The notes under the pieces are model-generated. The model made no database searches. It was not told where the DNA came from and worked only from the letters and a program-made list of their open reading frames with translations. From positions 22,680,501-22,744,500 of the forward strand of contig NC_063275.1 of NCBI RefSeq assembly GCF_910591885.1: DNA of 64,000 nt, read 5' to 3'. A program made the translations under genes and the position numbers. Positions 47,601 through 63,400 of the stretch are shown piece by piece. Position 1 is the stretch's first letter. The number at the start of each line of letters is the position of its first letter. The stretch comes from Bombus terrestris (Eukaryota; Arthropoda; Insecta; Hymenoptera; Apidae).

Positions 47601-50600
47601 AGCTCAGGCGCAGATTCTCCCTGGCGCCGGCTCTGTTTCGGTTTAGACTCTCCAATACCATTCTTTTCGTTCATCGCGAACGGTAAGTTTTTCAAATTGG
47701 TATAAAACTGTGGGGGCTTACAAAGCAACGCAATTGACACAACTGAGCAAGGTACCTTAGTACTAAATAACAAATTACTGCTCAAATAATGAGAAAAATT
47801 GTTGGCGACAAAATGCCGATTAATAGGCTATCGGTCGGTAAGCGTTGGCGACGAAAACCGATAAATCGGCTATCGGTCGGTAGTGAAAGTGTTAATATTT
47901 CTTTGTCACGTACGTACCTTCAACAGCAACGCTGAAACACCGTCGGTCCTTTCCCAGTTTATTTTCTACGGATACTTCATATTTTCCGGCATTATCGGCG
48001 GTCACATCGTCCGATATTAAGCAGGACACTCCACCGCCGTAGGTAATAGCAGTCTTTTTGTTTGCAGTCAACTCTCGACCCTTTAATCAAAATTCTCGAT
48101 TAAGCGCTTGATTGAACGCGACCAGAGATGGACGATTACAACTGACTGATAGGTGCTTATGAACGATTCTCATGCATGTATATGTATAACTATGACATGA
48201 CTATATATGAATTCGTAAGTTACTATATCTACATAACCGCAAGCGATTGTACATGATTACACGAAATTAAATACGGCATTGAAGATGCAATTTTTATTAA
48301 CGTACAATTAGGCCTTGTTAAGGTAAATTTGAGCTTGATATTAGTATCCTGTTTTGAACATATAGTGACTCATGCAAGTATTCGGATGTCTATTACAGAA
48401 AATTTGCGTAGATATAGCGAAACTTTATTGTAATCAGTATTGTAATCAGTTGCGGAAATTCATACTCTTATGCACAAGTAAAGGAACGAAGACTAAATAG
48501 ACATTTTGTTATCTCCTTGACGTCGTAACAAATACTTTGTTTTTAAATGTTTTTAAATGTATTATGTATTTTTTCATTGTATGTGCATTTCTAGCACATT
48601 TAACAATATTCTCGTTAATGTATGAAAACACTGTGTGTTCGAAGTCTAATAATGAGATAAGATTATCATAATTATGTTTATCGTACACACATGACTACAT
48701 ATTGAACATAAATTTCGTAGAATATTTGCCTCTGACCATATAATTAACATATAATCAACGTTATCTCGCTAAATTTGAAATTTATTGAAATTTATTAATA
48801 AAATATCGATAAGAATATTACATCATCGATAGTTTATATGCTTTTGCGAGTTCTGTGAATTTACATTTGCAATTTTGTAACCTTTGGATACATCTTCAGA
48901 TTTCGTTCAAACTTGACCAATATACTTCAATCGTATCTCATTCTAATGCCAATAAAATTTCAAAATTTTTCGTATATACCACACTTGATACACTCATGAA
49001 AGATCTTATGACTGTTCAAATTCTTTCGTATTAGTATCCAAATACTTCGTTCCGAGAGTCACAATATACCGATTTCATTTAATTGACGAACGATATCGCA
49101 CGAACAAAGATTCTCTTGTTTCGTAACAGTAGCGTCTTTAATCACACGAAGGACAAAAAACTTCTTGTATTTTGTTCTCGAACTACATTAAACAAAGTTT
49201 GACGTTTTGACGGGAGAATCTGACCGAAGATATAAATGATACTCACTGCTCGAAGCCACTTGACGACTGGTTCCGGATGACCTCGATACGTGACCCTGAG
49301 GACTACTCTGTTTCCGCGGAAAACTGTGACGTCAGCCGGTACCTTTACGATACTGGCAGCCACGAGTTCCTCCGACCTAATAGTAACTTTCTCCTCCTCT
49401 TTCGTCACGATTTCTTCCTTCCTTACAATCGAATCCTCCTCCAACTCTTGCAGAGCACTTTCCATGCATATTATAGGTGTATTATCGTGTTTATTATAGT
49501 TATCTTGAATTTGTTTCGCATTGTTACCAGTCTTACACGGATCAGAAACCTTTGTTAAACTCGTTATACATTCTTCTTTGTTTTCAACTAATTTTGATAT
49601 ATTTTCGTTCGATACTTCAGAAGATTTTTCTTTACAAATATCCTTTGCTTCTTCCTCGTCTGAAGACGACGAAATTCTGTGTTCACTCGATTTGTAGCGC
49701 ACTTGTTGAGTAACTTTACGTTCCAACTTTTTCGAGCCGCGAACTTTTCTTTTATTCGTTTTGTTGGTCGTCAGTGTCTTCCTGGTATCGAGTAACGGAC
49801 TTTGAAGAATATTCTTCCTCGCGGGTGCAGGAGACAGTTGTTTAGAACTTGAAGTAGATCTGAGAGGCAACGAGGATGATCTGATTCGCATAGGAGACTC
49901 GTGTAATTGATTTCGAGGGGAAGAGAGAATGTCTCTTCTTGTCTTTCGCACAGAATTGTTACGGCTACAGTTAATAGCCTTTGGTGGCTTTTCGTTGTTA
50001 GTTTCCAGCGTATCGTGACGTCTCGATTCTTCGAAATTCTGTACCGTTCGCTGCAATCGTAGTTCTGCTGTGCAACTAATCGACGGACCTTTACCAGTCA
50101 CGGATGCGGTGCATCGAATCTCACCGATATCTCGCGGTTGTACATCGTGTATCCTAAGAATGCTAACGTTATCGTCTCTTTCAACCTAAATGTAAAACCA
50201 GAAATACGATATTACAAATGAGAAGTTAATAGCGAATGAAATTAACAAATTACAAAACTGATAAACGAAGTTTCTTAAATTAGACGAGTTGACGCACCTT
50301 GCACCTTGAATTTTCTCTGATGTCCTTTCCATTGATCGTCCACGTGATTTCCATGGGTTTTCCACATTGCACCCGAGCACAGAAACAGGCAGTCTCACCT
50401 TTCGGTGTAATGACCGACACAGGAGTTTTCGTGAACTGCGGCGCCAATTTCGGAATACCTTTGTAATCTTGTGCACAAAGTAAAATAATTTTTAACACCT
50501 TTGTATCGAGATTATAAGTTGTTACATAGGTGAAACTTTAAAGGAAACGTATAGAAAATATTAAAAGACTAATAAAAAGGACGAGACATAGGTCTGAAAT

Positions 50601-51382
50601 ATTGCATGAATTAAATCGCGTCATTTTATCTGTTTATAGGAAATTTGAAAGTGCAAAATTACATAGACTACGCATAATATGAAAAAATATGTAAAACATC
50701 CAAAGTATAGTGCTTTGTATACTTGATAGGTAAAAGAATTTTCAAACGAAGTTTTACTGTTTTAAATATCTTCTTAAAAATATGAATTTGGACAAAAATT
50801 CAAGGTATAGTCTTAAGATATCTTGTCTATAAGTGTGGAACAGTAAAATTTTTCTAAAAATAAATTTTATTGATAGGAATGTACCTTGAACAGCAAACAG
50901 GCCGTTACTAGACACCTCTCCGAAATTATTGCGAACGAGGCAAGTATACTCGCCAGCATCTTGTGGACAAACATTGGATAATCTTAGTGCGACGCCACCG
51001 TCACCATATATGACGTATTTATGGTAATCGTTGTCAGGTATCTCACGACCATCCTTTAACCAAGTCACCGAAAAAGGCGGTGTACCTGAAAAACATGATT
51101 TAATGCTCGTTGAATTATATAATCAACCATTTATATTAATCGATGCAATTGATTTCATCCCTTAAAAGTCGAAAGAATTCACGGGAGATGTAGTTGCTCA
51201 GAAGTTGCACCGGTCGACTCCATAAATTGAGAAATAGAGAAAACTCACGACACTAATTTAGTTTGGAGTTTGCGATTATTTACTATATCTTCCAGCGATA
51301 AATAAACTTATAGAAACAAATAATTCTTTTTTTGAGAAATTGAACGTTAATCATATGCAATCAGGAAATGAAAAGAAATTTA

Positions 51383-51432
<50 letters not shown>

Positions 51433-54400
51433 AGTTGCTTAGTTTGGCTTCAGAAGAAGCTCGTGACAAAAGATGGAAAGCAACAAAAATTATACAATAG
51501 TTTACGATAAGTGCTAACTTATACTGTTCGTTGAGCTAACATTATTTTTATGTTTACTATACCCGCAAGTCTCGCCTGTAGTTCGTAACAGTGACCTTCC
51601 ATGACAATCGATTCTTCTGGAAGAGATTGTAAGAATTTCGGTGGATCTTTGTCGCACGTAGACGGATTATGAGAATCAAGAACGGTCACCTGTTATCGAA
51701 GAAACAATTACGAAAATAATTATTTCCCATTGCAGGACGGTAATGTCGAGTTGAGAAACGAATAGAATCCAGAAGCGTATGTCTATGCCACGTGGTTAGC
51801 GTATGTCTAAGATTATTTACCTGACAAGAATTCTTTGTAGAACCAAGGACGTTCGTTGCCACGCAGGTGTACTCACCCGCGTCGCTCGCTTTCACTTTCA
51901 AAATTTCGACTTTCGCAGTTGTCCCGTCGAAGTACCTTTTTACTCGAATCGATCGTTCCAACGGGCGTCCATTTCTGGAAATTTGATCCTTTGATACTTT
52001 ATGCTTTGAATAAATTGCAATTATAAATTAGATACGTAAACACAACATGGAAACTATGCTACGAGTTTTTAAAGCTTCCTCTCTTCCGTCGACGCGATTT
52101 GTCTTTGAAATAGGAACAGTGGAAGTCCTATTCTAAATGAGTAAAGTGTAATAAATTCTGTGAAAAGTTCTACAGGATTCGAGCTCGATGTACAAATCGT
52201 TAGATGATCGGCTATTGTCGTAAGACCTTTTAGACGCTCCGAGATTTATGATTACGTTATTTGCTACATGAAACACGCGTGAAAAACTAAAATGCATCTC
52301 TAAATCTAAACGAATCAGAAATAGATAAATCACAGAAAAAGTTCAAAAAGTCTGTACTTGTAAAAAAATGGCAATTGTTCAGACATAATTGTGCATTGGA
52401 AGACTTTGATAAAAATGATTATGTAATAATGTCGCAGAAGGGAACTTTCTTTGTTTTACCTGAACCACGTTGGTGTTAGACTAGGCGTTCCTCTAATACC
52501 GCAATCGAGATATAATCTTCCGTTTATTCTGCTAGTTGTGTCTAAGAGGCTTCGGCTAAAAGATGGATACGTTCTAGGCGATGCGCTCCTAGTTCTGATT
52601 GTTCTGGCAACCGACCCAAGTAATTGACGATCTTTTTGAACAAATTATCAAAATTGTAAGAATGAAATAACAGGTAATCCTGTTCAGTTTTTCGAATGTT
52701 TGTGTAAAAAGGAAATGCTCATTTTTCTTGTAACTTAAATTAACGTATACTAATAACTACTTACGATATATTTGAGTAGAAAATTGCTAATTTATCTGAT
52801 AATGTCATATCAGCAAGTTTGCCGTAATTTAAAGAATACGATAAAATATAATCTCAATTTACATACTAATTATTTCCAGGCGGGCACTGGCTTCGATACG
52901 ACCATAATCATTCTCCACGATCACTCTGTACAGTCCTGCGTCTTCTTGGGTCACTTCGACGATTTCCAATATCTTTACGTCGTCTCTTTCCTTTATCGAG
53001 ATTCTAGCAGTCGGCGTGACAATTATGCCATTTTTGTCCCATTTCACCCATGGTGACGGGTGGCCAACTACAGCACATTGGAATCGCACGGTTTCCCCTT
53101 CCTCGACCACGCGATTGTGCGGAACTGCGTAAAATTTCGGTGGACTGATCTTTGGCCGTCTTGACATCGACCTACTTCGTGGAAGAAGCTGCGGAGACCT
53201 TAATTCTCGACCATCTGTAATTGTTCCATTTTGTCACATTTCTCTTCCAATTTAAAGAGTTGATTGATACAAGCGACGTAAACCTTCTCTTTTTCAGCAT
53301 TCAACGCAAGAGTTTGGTCACCATCGTTTGAGTCAACGTGAATTTTGTTGTTAGGCCAGATATATTTAGGAAAATTAAATTAACCCGTAATTGCTACGAT
53401 GAGAATAAATAATTGAAAGGACAAAGATGGATACATAAAATAATAAAAAAAGGTTAGTATTATGGGGTTATAGTTGTTACTTTATTTAAATTATCCTTAT
53501 GTAACTATTTTAGTTAAATCATACCATTAATACGTACTTGTATGTACAACACTCGACAAGTTATCATGGAAATAAAAATTGCAGGAGTCTGACAAACTTC
53601 ATTTTACCAATTACGAGTTAAACCTTTCCGAAAGTTTATTGTTTTATTATATTAGTAATTTATTATTATTATTTCACACGATTTATTCTTTTTACGCTTA
53701 CGCGAAACTGCGGGAGATAAACTCCTGATCGGTGTTGAGCGTGGCGTCGACCTCGGCGTCGATCCGGCCGATAGAAGTCCTGCGGGCCTCGTTAATCTTT
53801 GGCTCAAAACATTCTCTTTCCCTTCAGGCACTAAAACGTATTTAAACAAAATGACTTACAAACAGGCAGCTTTTCATATTTCTGACACGTATTTCAAGAA
53901 CGTCGGTAGCAAACGTGTTTCTTATCGCGAGAAACTTCAATAAAATCAGAATCTGGCTGTACTCGAGACACGATTTACTTTGCAGATACAGTGGTAATTG
54001 AATAACACTTAAACCGAAGGTTTCACGTATTTGTATCACTTGACGTTTCCATATTGCCTTATTAAACGATCGTGAATTAAACACGAAATTACCATCCACT
54101 ATTAGGCAGGCTGACGTGAATGCTTTTCCAAGGTCGTTATATGCCACGCATGTGTATTCGCCCTCGTCTTCCGGATAAACATGTTGGATGCACAGACGCG
54201 CGGTTTCTCCATCAAAGTCAGCGGAGAAATCGCCACCCATTTGTAGAATCTGAATGTGCATATTACAAGCAAGTAAGAATTATCATTACAGAGACGATAT
54301 AATCTTATATGAACTCGCAGTTTCTTTATTTTTCTCTATATATGTACTTTAATATTATTATTACTATAGTATTAGTTCATACAGTATAATGGGATATTAA

Positions 54401-57400
54401 CACATATATAATACAATATCTCATATGCGCTACATAATTCTAACACAGGGAATAACAATATATGGAATATATAGAATATTTCTAAATTCGTATAGAATGA
54501 AATAATGATACATAGAATATCTCTAATTTCGTATATGTATAATGGCATAATGTGGTATACGGAATGTTATTATTAGACTGCAAATGTTTATGCAATTATG
54601 GGAAATTCAAATATACAAAAATGTACAGAATGTACAGTATAATATATGAAAACATACAAAATGCATCTTTACAGTAAAATTATATGAATTTCAAATTTAC
54701 ACGATGACATAAATTTCTATTTAGATTCTATTTCTTAAATTGCATAAAAGTATCCATAAAAATACGGATGTATATGAATATTTAACTATTATATTATATT
54801 ATACTACATTTATATATATGTATTATAGAGTTTAATTTTCGCTTTACATTATACCATTCGGTGAATTTCATAACCAGATATGAAAATGTTTTTTAGTTAG
54901 CAATTAATATTTACCTTTCCTCCACGTTCCCAACGCACCAATGGCGCCTCGGGAGTAGCGTGTACCTTGCATTCAAGGGTAACAGCATCGCCGTCGCAAC
55001 ATCTCAGATCTCGCAGCTCCCTCGTAACTATCGGCAAAGTCAGCACCTTTCTGCCAATCAAAATTCACAAGCATCATTTAGTAAATACGATCGAGATATT
55101 AGTCAATATTAGCCGTTGTTTCATAAAACGTGGCGGAATTTGGCACGTGCCGCGTCATATAACAGGATTTATCTACGCAGTAATCTAGATATGTACCACT
55201 TACCCGTGTGTGACCCCTGATTTCTTCATTTTCTCCTCTTTGCCTTGACCTGAAAGCATGATACATGTATTATCCTTTCGTCTAAGCAAATCGTCCATGC
55301 TTCTTTCGAATGCTAAACATTACCTTTCGCGTAGATCTGCAAAGAAATCACGGCTTTGGCCTCCCCATGGCAGTTCCGCGCTATTACGGAATACGTTCCC
55401 GTAAAGTCGAGTTTCGCGTACGGTATCTCCAGCCGATACTGAGGTCCTTCGCCGACCAGCCGGAAGTGGGCTGCGTCCCTGTAGTAATCAGGCTGTAAAA
55501 GAATGAAAATTGGAAATAAAATATAAATTGAGAAACGTTGAAGAAGTTGGAAACAGAGAGTAGCTTACGAAATTATTGATACAATTAAGAATTTGACAAA
55601 AATGTATGAAGTAATAAAATAACATAAAGAAAGAACTTTCTATATAGTTGAGATTTTCAGGTAACAAAATCCTAAAAGATTAACCGTGCATTTCTAAATG
55701 AAAAATATTATAAGGTCCTTGTTACATGGTATTGGAAAGTTCTAAATATTCCACAAATGTTTCTTACATTCTCCATTATGTCTGAATAATCTAGTGATTC
55801 GCTGGAGAATGTAGAACATGGAATTTGAAATACAGTAGAGCCCCATTTAATGGAGCGAAAGTTCAGTGTCTGATTGTTGCCGACTGAATCTACTTATCTG
55901 AACACGAACTGCTCTTATTTGTATTATAGATGGAGATCATAGATAGGATAGAAACTCAAGTTGTATGAACCGTGTATATTATGTATTTTTTCACCAGGTT
56001 CAGAACGAATAAAAAATTGATCAGTCTATGTAAAAATATTAATTTCTTCCTCACAAACGAAGCAACGTTTACAGTAAACGGATTAGATGGCTAAATAGCG
56101 TTCTGATATTTTCTTTACGTTCGAGTGCATTTGAATAGCGCCATCAAGAACTTGAATATGTATTCGTTGCTCTTATCCACACGCACTCTGAAATCTCACG
56201 CTACTAAACGCAACTTTTATTGCTGACTTCGATAACACGTAATCTGAGTGCGTGTATAAATATCCAACGCAAACTCGCGCTGGAAGAGCCATAGGAGAAG
56301 AAAAGAGAAACGCTACGAAGTTTTGAGTCCAAAAGAACTTTACCCTGTTAATGAGAGGTGATCTCGAAGTACAACCTCGACCTGAATACCGACATTTCCG
56401 TAATTTACGCCCACATTGAGGTCACCCCTTGTGATCGAATGCTAAGCCATTATTTATCCATTATTTTTATCGATTGTTTACAAAATCAACAAATTTATAA
56501 GTATTTCGCTACAGGTTTGGAATATTTTGGTTTAAATTTGCAATATTTTTATTCTTTCTATGGTGTCTGAGAAAGAAATTATTATTTTCATTGTTTCTCT
56601 ACATAATCTTCTGTTTTATAAATCTTTTGCTGCATTTGCAAAGCTTTTTAATATTTCTTACGGCGTTGTGTCTCTTTTTCAATAACAGAAATTCCTCATA
56701 AATTTGGCAGCTTGACGAATCCGGGGTTGAAATGCAATTGAAAAAAATGTTCTAGATACATAGAGACAAAGTCAGGTAGAAAGAGAAGGAAGGGCAGTTG
56801 ATAAAAGTAAGATGGGAAACGTCTTCGTCGGGGCTCTAGTCCATATAGGGAGCGAAAGTTGAACAGATCGTTCGAGACTGATCTCGTTGCTCGTATGACA
56901 CAAGTGCCAACGCATATTACCGTTTTTTCATTACTAATTGCGCGTCTCTTCGCCAGACACGCCCTTCTCAAACCCTCGAAAATTAAGGTCGTTGAAAAAG
57001 AAAGACCCGATTGTTTCCTTTTTTGACCGAACCAATCTGAACATGCAGCGTTTTAACGCGCTTTAAGTTGCATTTAATTGTTCCGGATCTGACATCTCTA
57101 ATATACCTCGGAATACTTTTCTCTGTCGTTAATAAATTTTATTTACCTAGTTCTGATTTAGTTTCACTTGATATGATAAATGTTCGAAATACGTATTACG
57201 GGTTACGATGTTTGTAAAAAAATTTGTCAGGTGCTGAACATCGAAACTGACTTTGATTTATAGCAACATGGTTGTCATCACGAAATGAAGTTTTCAGTAT
57301 TTCTAATGCTCGAACTCGAATCGTGACATAATGGACCTTCTGAGACCCATCTGTCTTTCACCTGTCGCGGTTCGCCTACGATGAAATTTATGCGGACGAC

Positions 57401-60400
57401 ACTTCCCGTTACGGAAGAGAGGCGCCATAAACCGAAGCAGAGCCGGCTACTACAAGGACTTCTTGCAATGTCATCTTATATAGATCTATATTTACGCGTG
57501 TAAAACAGATTGTCGACATACAAGATATCTGTTTGCTGGTGGACATATAGAGAGCAGAAACTTTCCGAGTTTCCGAGAATATTTCTGTTTTATGGATTAA
57601 TAGAGTATTATTTCTAGGCTGTTCTATGATATACGTAAATAATATGTCTAAAAAACTGTATTATTAATATTAGAAATTCGTGGAACAATTTTTAATCAGC
57701 CACGCATAGAGATAATATTTTCCTAGAGTATTATTTTCAATGTTTTCTAGAATATGTTTAATAAATTAATGTTTTCATCAAAATTCATGGTAAGAGTTTT
57801 AATTAAATTCAGACGAAGAATTAATAAATCACTATTTTTACATTCTTCTATACTTAAACAAAAATAAATTCTCGACTATGTTTTTATTAAAATGAATTTT
57901 CATCGAATGGCTGATAAAAATAAAGAAACATTTTTAATAAACCTCAGACAGAAAATTATTATTCCTCACGGGATATTATTTGTAACTTTAAACAATGATA
58001 TTTTTATTAAAATCAATGTAATCATTTTTAACGAACCTCAAGAAGTTGTTTGCACCTACGTCATTCGCCGTTAAGTTTCCATTTTGATGCCAATATTTAT
58101 ATATACATTTAGCAAATAAGAATATTATTAGATATTATTTACTAAATATATTTGTATATCTAATATATTTATCCGATAAAGAAAAGAGTAATCGTGACGT
58201 TGAAAACATAATCTTTCACGGTATCCAGAATTTTTTGATCAACGAGCATCGATCCCTATCGCGAAATCGCCACTCGTTTATCCCCATTTAGCAGCTGCAG
58301 CTGCACTGAAAACAAACTTGGACGTATTTGGCGGTGCACATTCGCAGTCGCGACGCGTCGCGTCCCTCCGATCGACGACGGGACGAAAGAACGAGAGAGG
58401 AAACTCGGACTCGGCCAACATTACGGCGAACAGGCGCTGACATTCGCGCTTAAGCGTCGACCAGTTCGATGAATGTCCTAACGAGCTCCGCTGAGATCGA
58501 TGGATGACTCACGTCACAGAGATCACGGCTTTGAGATCTTACAATCCGATTAGATCTTCGATGATATTTCAATAAATTGGTTGTGGGTCGAACGATAGTT
58601 TTATCGATAAAAATAAGAACAGTGGGTATTATCATTAGATGAGAAAATGATATCAAGTAAGACAGATTTACAGGAATTAGACGTCGAATGGAGGAAGTAT
58701 AAGAGTAATATTATTACTAGAAAAAGATATCTTCATAAATATTGTGTGTTAATATTAATGTTAACATTAATGTGTTAATATTAGTATAGCGTAGATATTT
58801 GTGTAAATTTATATCTTTACGAGTATTCAATTTTTTTTTCAAAAAAGTGAGATTTAAATAGAAGTTTGTTTTATTCTTTCAATGTTTTATATATTTATAT
58901 ATTTGATATGTTATTATATATTTCAATAATATTCTTATGAAGGTATTATATAATAATGATGATATATTCCCATAAGTGTGTAAGTGTCTGCAGTTTAGCT
59001 ATTAGATACTAAATATGACAAATTTATGCAAATTAGGTGTCAAGTAAAGAAAAAATCTAATAACATTTGTAAAGAACGTGCGAATATTTATATGAATGGT
59101 TTCACGGATTTATGCGGTCTTAAGTACAAAAGAAAATAAAGGTATTAGATGGAAACTACGTAAAAACGACTTGACAGATTTATGTAAATTGGGTGTCGAG
59201 TACTGAAGAAAATCGATCATATTTCAAAAAGTAGAAACGCGACAGTAAAATTGATAAATGTGAATCGCATTTTAGAAAGACAAGCTAATTCTTATCAAGC
59301 ATTACATTCATTACGCAAATAATAAACTTGGAATTTAGTACGAAGATTTAAAACGAAGCTTTGTGAAATAACTATAAAAAATATACATTGGTTCGATTAT
59401 TGATCACTAAAAAGATTCTAAAATTACGTAAATTTCTTGAAAGAATTTTTTATATCTTAGCTCTAAAAAGAATGCATTCATAAGACAGTAAATTCATGCG
59501 CATACTGATTCTTACAAATAATTTTTCTAATTCTTCGAGTTTTCAAAAAGTGTTACAAAAATGCAGTGGAAAAATTTTAATAGATAACGCTACAAAAAGA
59601 ACAAGTATATTATAAAAAGTATAAAAGATGAGTTTCTGCTTACGTTCCGAATTTCCACATCGAATATATCCAAATCCGAAATAAAAGAGTCAGCGATACG
59701 AAGAATTAGCGTCCGAAAGATAAATGCCACTTTCTTAGTGAGGAGATTTTCAACGAGTACCCAGAATGGTCGAAATAAAAAATATCCATGTCACTTATCG
59801 ATCTTAGAAGCTACGATCCAGAGGAATTGTAGGAGGACGAGTGGCTATTCGTTCGCCAAAGACACGCGACGACTGTTTTGCCGCCTTGTGCTATTGCACT
59901 ACCGATCCATCGACGAAGAAAGTCGGCTTCGTCAGGATAAGTGGGGAGCCTCTTCTCTCTACGCTTTTCGATAATGCAGATATCCCTTTGTCACGCGGAT
60001 ACCATATACGCCTGTTTTTTCCGGTCACCAATCACTTCCGGTTTCCTTTTTGCTTATGCTTTCACTTGTTGACAAATACATTTTTCGTATTATTTATCTA
60101 TTATTATTTGCGTGCCTCTTTCAATGTAAACACATTATATATTATATAAATAATAATGACACACACATATATGTATATATAATATTTATAACGTGAGAGT
60201 TAAGTAATTGAACATTCAAAGGACATAGGTATGGTACTTAATTAAAAAATCTCATTATTAGCACAAGATCATCCGGTCATTTTTCATTTTGCTTCTAAGG
60301 AATGCTTAGCGTCAGACAGCGACGATGACGATTCAGCGCTAGAATGACGTCAACGTGTTTAAAATTATTATTAATTAGCATTCGTTGACCGTAGTTTCGC

Positions 60401-63400
60401 GCGTGCTATCGCCAGAATAAACTCGGAAGAGTTCGTACGAAACTCGTATGAACACGTGAATGGAATATAACTGACAGTAGCTTGCAGTAACTGTTGAACA
60501 TGATAACGCGAGTTCGCGCTCGCCATCCATATGCAGATGCGCTAGTTACGATAAATAGTAACTAGAAGATAATTCTGGATATAGTCGACTGATTTAATCG
60601 ATAGGTTTAATATATTCTTTTGTTTTTATCCCTAGTCCATGTAAGAAAGTGCAATAAAGGTTTTTCGCCTCAGAACGATGTGATAGATTTATCCAAAGAA
60701 TAAAATAATAGCTATAGTGATCCTACCTCTAAATACAGAAATAACAACAGTGGCATATTCTCTCATCAAATCTTTCGTATCACTCCTATCAATCCGGTAA
60801 ACGTTTACTACATCGAATTGGGCTATTTTTTTCTTTGTCAATAGTAGTACAATAAAATTCGATCTAGCTTTTTAGATATTAGCATTGTTAACATGAAGTA
60901 GACAACTATACAAAGTACAACACCGCTTATAAGTATTAGAACATTTGCATAACTTAAAGTTAAAGAAGAAAAAAAAGTAAAAAAACATTAGGAAATTATT
61001 GAAACCTTTATTTTAATTCATACGAGTTTTATCGACTTGATGCAATAAAATCAATTTTCTTCCGCGTCTATATCTGTTGCATTTTTTCGATCATTGTTTC
61101 GATATTCATATGATTGCTGTGTGAATGATTTCGTAATTCCGATTCTTGAAATTTCTCATTTAATTCATCTCAAATTTTTCAATGGGATTTTGGGCCATTA
61201 GTGAGCGAACTACGATAGGTGAGGGGGCTGGTAACACAATATTATTAATTTATCATAACGATTGCAATAAATAGTTTCAACAAATTATTTCTGTACGTAT
61301 CTCAAACTTAATTTTGCGCGAAAACAAAATTTCGATCAATTAATCGTTTCCTTGAAAATCCCAATTAATCACATTTTGCACAAAACTATATTCAGAATCA
61401 TAGTAACCTAAGTGAATCTACTGTTATTTTCTCTAAAATAATGTTTTGCGTTTATCGTTGCAAAAAATTCATTATTTTTTTCCAAGTCATGAAAACATAT
61501 CGCCACAGAGGAAATTTTCACTTAATTATGGAACTAGACTTCGATCAACTACGAAACTAAATGTATAATACGTCCAAAAATTGAAATATGCGTAAAATTC
61601 AATTTCTCAACTTAAAATCCTGACTAATGATTTCCACTGCGCCATGATTTTCACTCCGCTGTGTAACAGGTGTCTCAGCACCCGTGAACGCCAGTGTAGT
61701 TCGAAGTAGTTTCATCCGTTCAGTGATCAGACTGCACTGACCGCAGTAACAAGATTCCCTGGGCCCTGGACGATTCCCATTGTCGTTGGGACCTTCCACG
61801 CGATTGAGCAATAAATTTCTCTCTTTCTCCTGAAGCCGGGTGTCTAACCTCACGTAACTTACTATTACCTTTTAAAGAGCCGTCTGATATCAATGCCGTT
61901 TCCCCGACGCATATAATGCTTGGCCCATTTATGGGCATAATGCGGTATGTTACGTTGTCATTTCTTTTTCGCAATCACCTTGACCCACATCATGGATCAA
62001 CTCGGCATTAGGGACACGTCATTTCACCAATTGCACAACGTTTCTCTCTTTCTTTTTCTCCATCGTTCCCTGTCCGTTCGATCAACCACCCGCCGATCCG
62101 TAGATGTCTATCTAATACGAATCGATTTGTACGAAAGATCGACTCGAGCCTGGATTTTATACGATTTTCCTTTCAATTTTTGATCGACATTGTTTAAGAA
62201 AATTGGGGGCTAGTGGTGACGAAGGATGACAAATGGTAAAGACGGAAGGAAAGTTGAGTCATTGATTTGTTCGAAAGCGCAGAGTTAAGTTTCATGCTGG
62301 TCGCGTGGCGAACGTGCTTCGTAAAATCTTTTTCCACGTTTTTATCGCTGCTTGTCATTTATGACTTTTCTTGATCGCTATGGATCCGTATATACTCGAT
62401 ATGTAAGTTTGAATGAAATTTATATGGGAGATAATATAGGAAGAAGTATTATTTGATACGCATTGCTTCTCTACCGATGATTGTACGCCCCAACCAGGGG
62501 TGAGAAGAGTTTCCAAATATGGGGGTTGAAGCTATAACTGTTAGAGTACGGATGTTCGCACAAATGTATCATTTTATAAAATAGGTTAAAGTACTCGTAA
62601 TATAAACAAAGATTTGTTTCGTCTATTAAAGTAAGTAAATTTACTTTTTCGTTTCATCTTTTAAATTGAGTTTCATCCAAATCTTTGATATAAAGTTTCA
62701 TTTAAAAAAGAAAATTCCTTACATCGTTCAATTTCCTTCGCCTAGATTATTTACATTTTCAAATTAAATGTCTCTCATATGCGTCTTATATATTTCTGCA
62801 TATTTAAAATCGAAACATCCGCAATCTAATAATAATTGTTTACTGTGATTTTAAACGCAAAGATAAGCATACGAACAATATCCAGATTGTTCGAACAAAA
62901 TTATTTATTTTAAACATAAAAATTATGTAAGATTAATAGAACTGAATAAAAAATCTTACCCTGAGAAAATCGCGCAGCCACATCACTTCCGGTTTCGGAT
63001 CACCTACCACCTCACAGGATATGATAACATTGTCGCCTTCAATCGCCTCGGTAGACAGTGGTTTTGTGACGAAGAGAGGTTCCTTCGAGTATCTACAAAT
63101 TTTTATCAAGAGAATATGCAATTAATTCAGTTATGTAAATGTAAAATGATCTTCATTCGACTGATTGTTATACAGAACTTACGGTATGTCTGGCGTGGAC
63201 ACGATCGTTACAGTTGGCACTCCTTCAGCGGACATCTCGTCATCTTGCGTTTCAGTGCCAATAATGGATACTCTTGTTGAAGTTTCGGCAAAGCCAACTT
63301 CGTTTGTAGCTGTACAACAATAAATGCCAGCATCCCTTTGAGTGACCTTGGCCAAGCACAACTCGACGGTACCATCGTGGTTCAAGGTCATTACTGCTCT

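Larger units (their letters stand above)
55493..62959. other. Strn-Mlck: 7.5-kb intron that splits one Ig domain
   Basis: The Ig domain begins in exon 63092-62960 (..EVMWLRDFLR) and continues in 55492-55324 (PDYYRDAAHFRLVGEG..). The intron is mostly AT-rich. It contains a CpG-rich island at about 58250-58510, a GC-richer segment with open minus-strand frames at 61600-61975, and a possible pogo-type end (TACAGTAGAGCCCCATTTAA near 55832). No complete nested gene was recognised. Confidence 0.7.
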
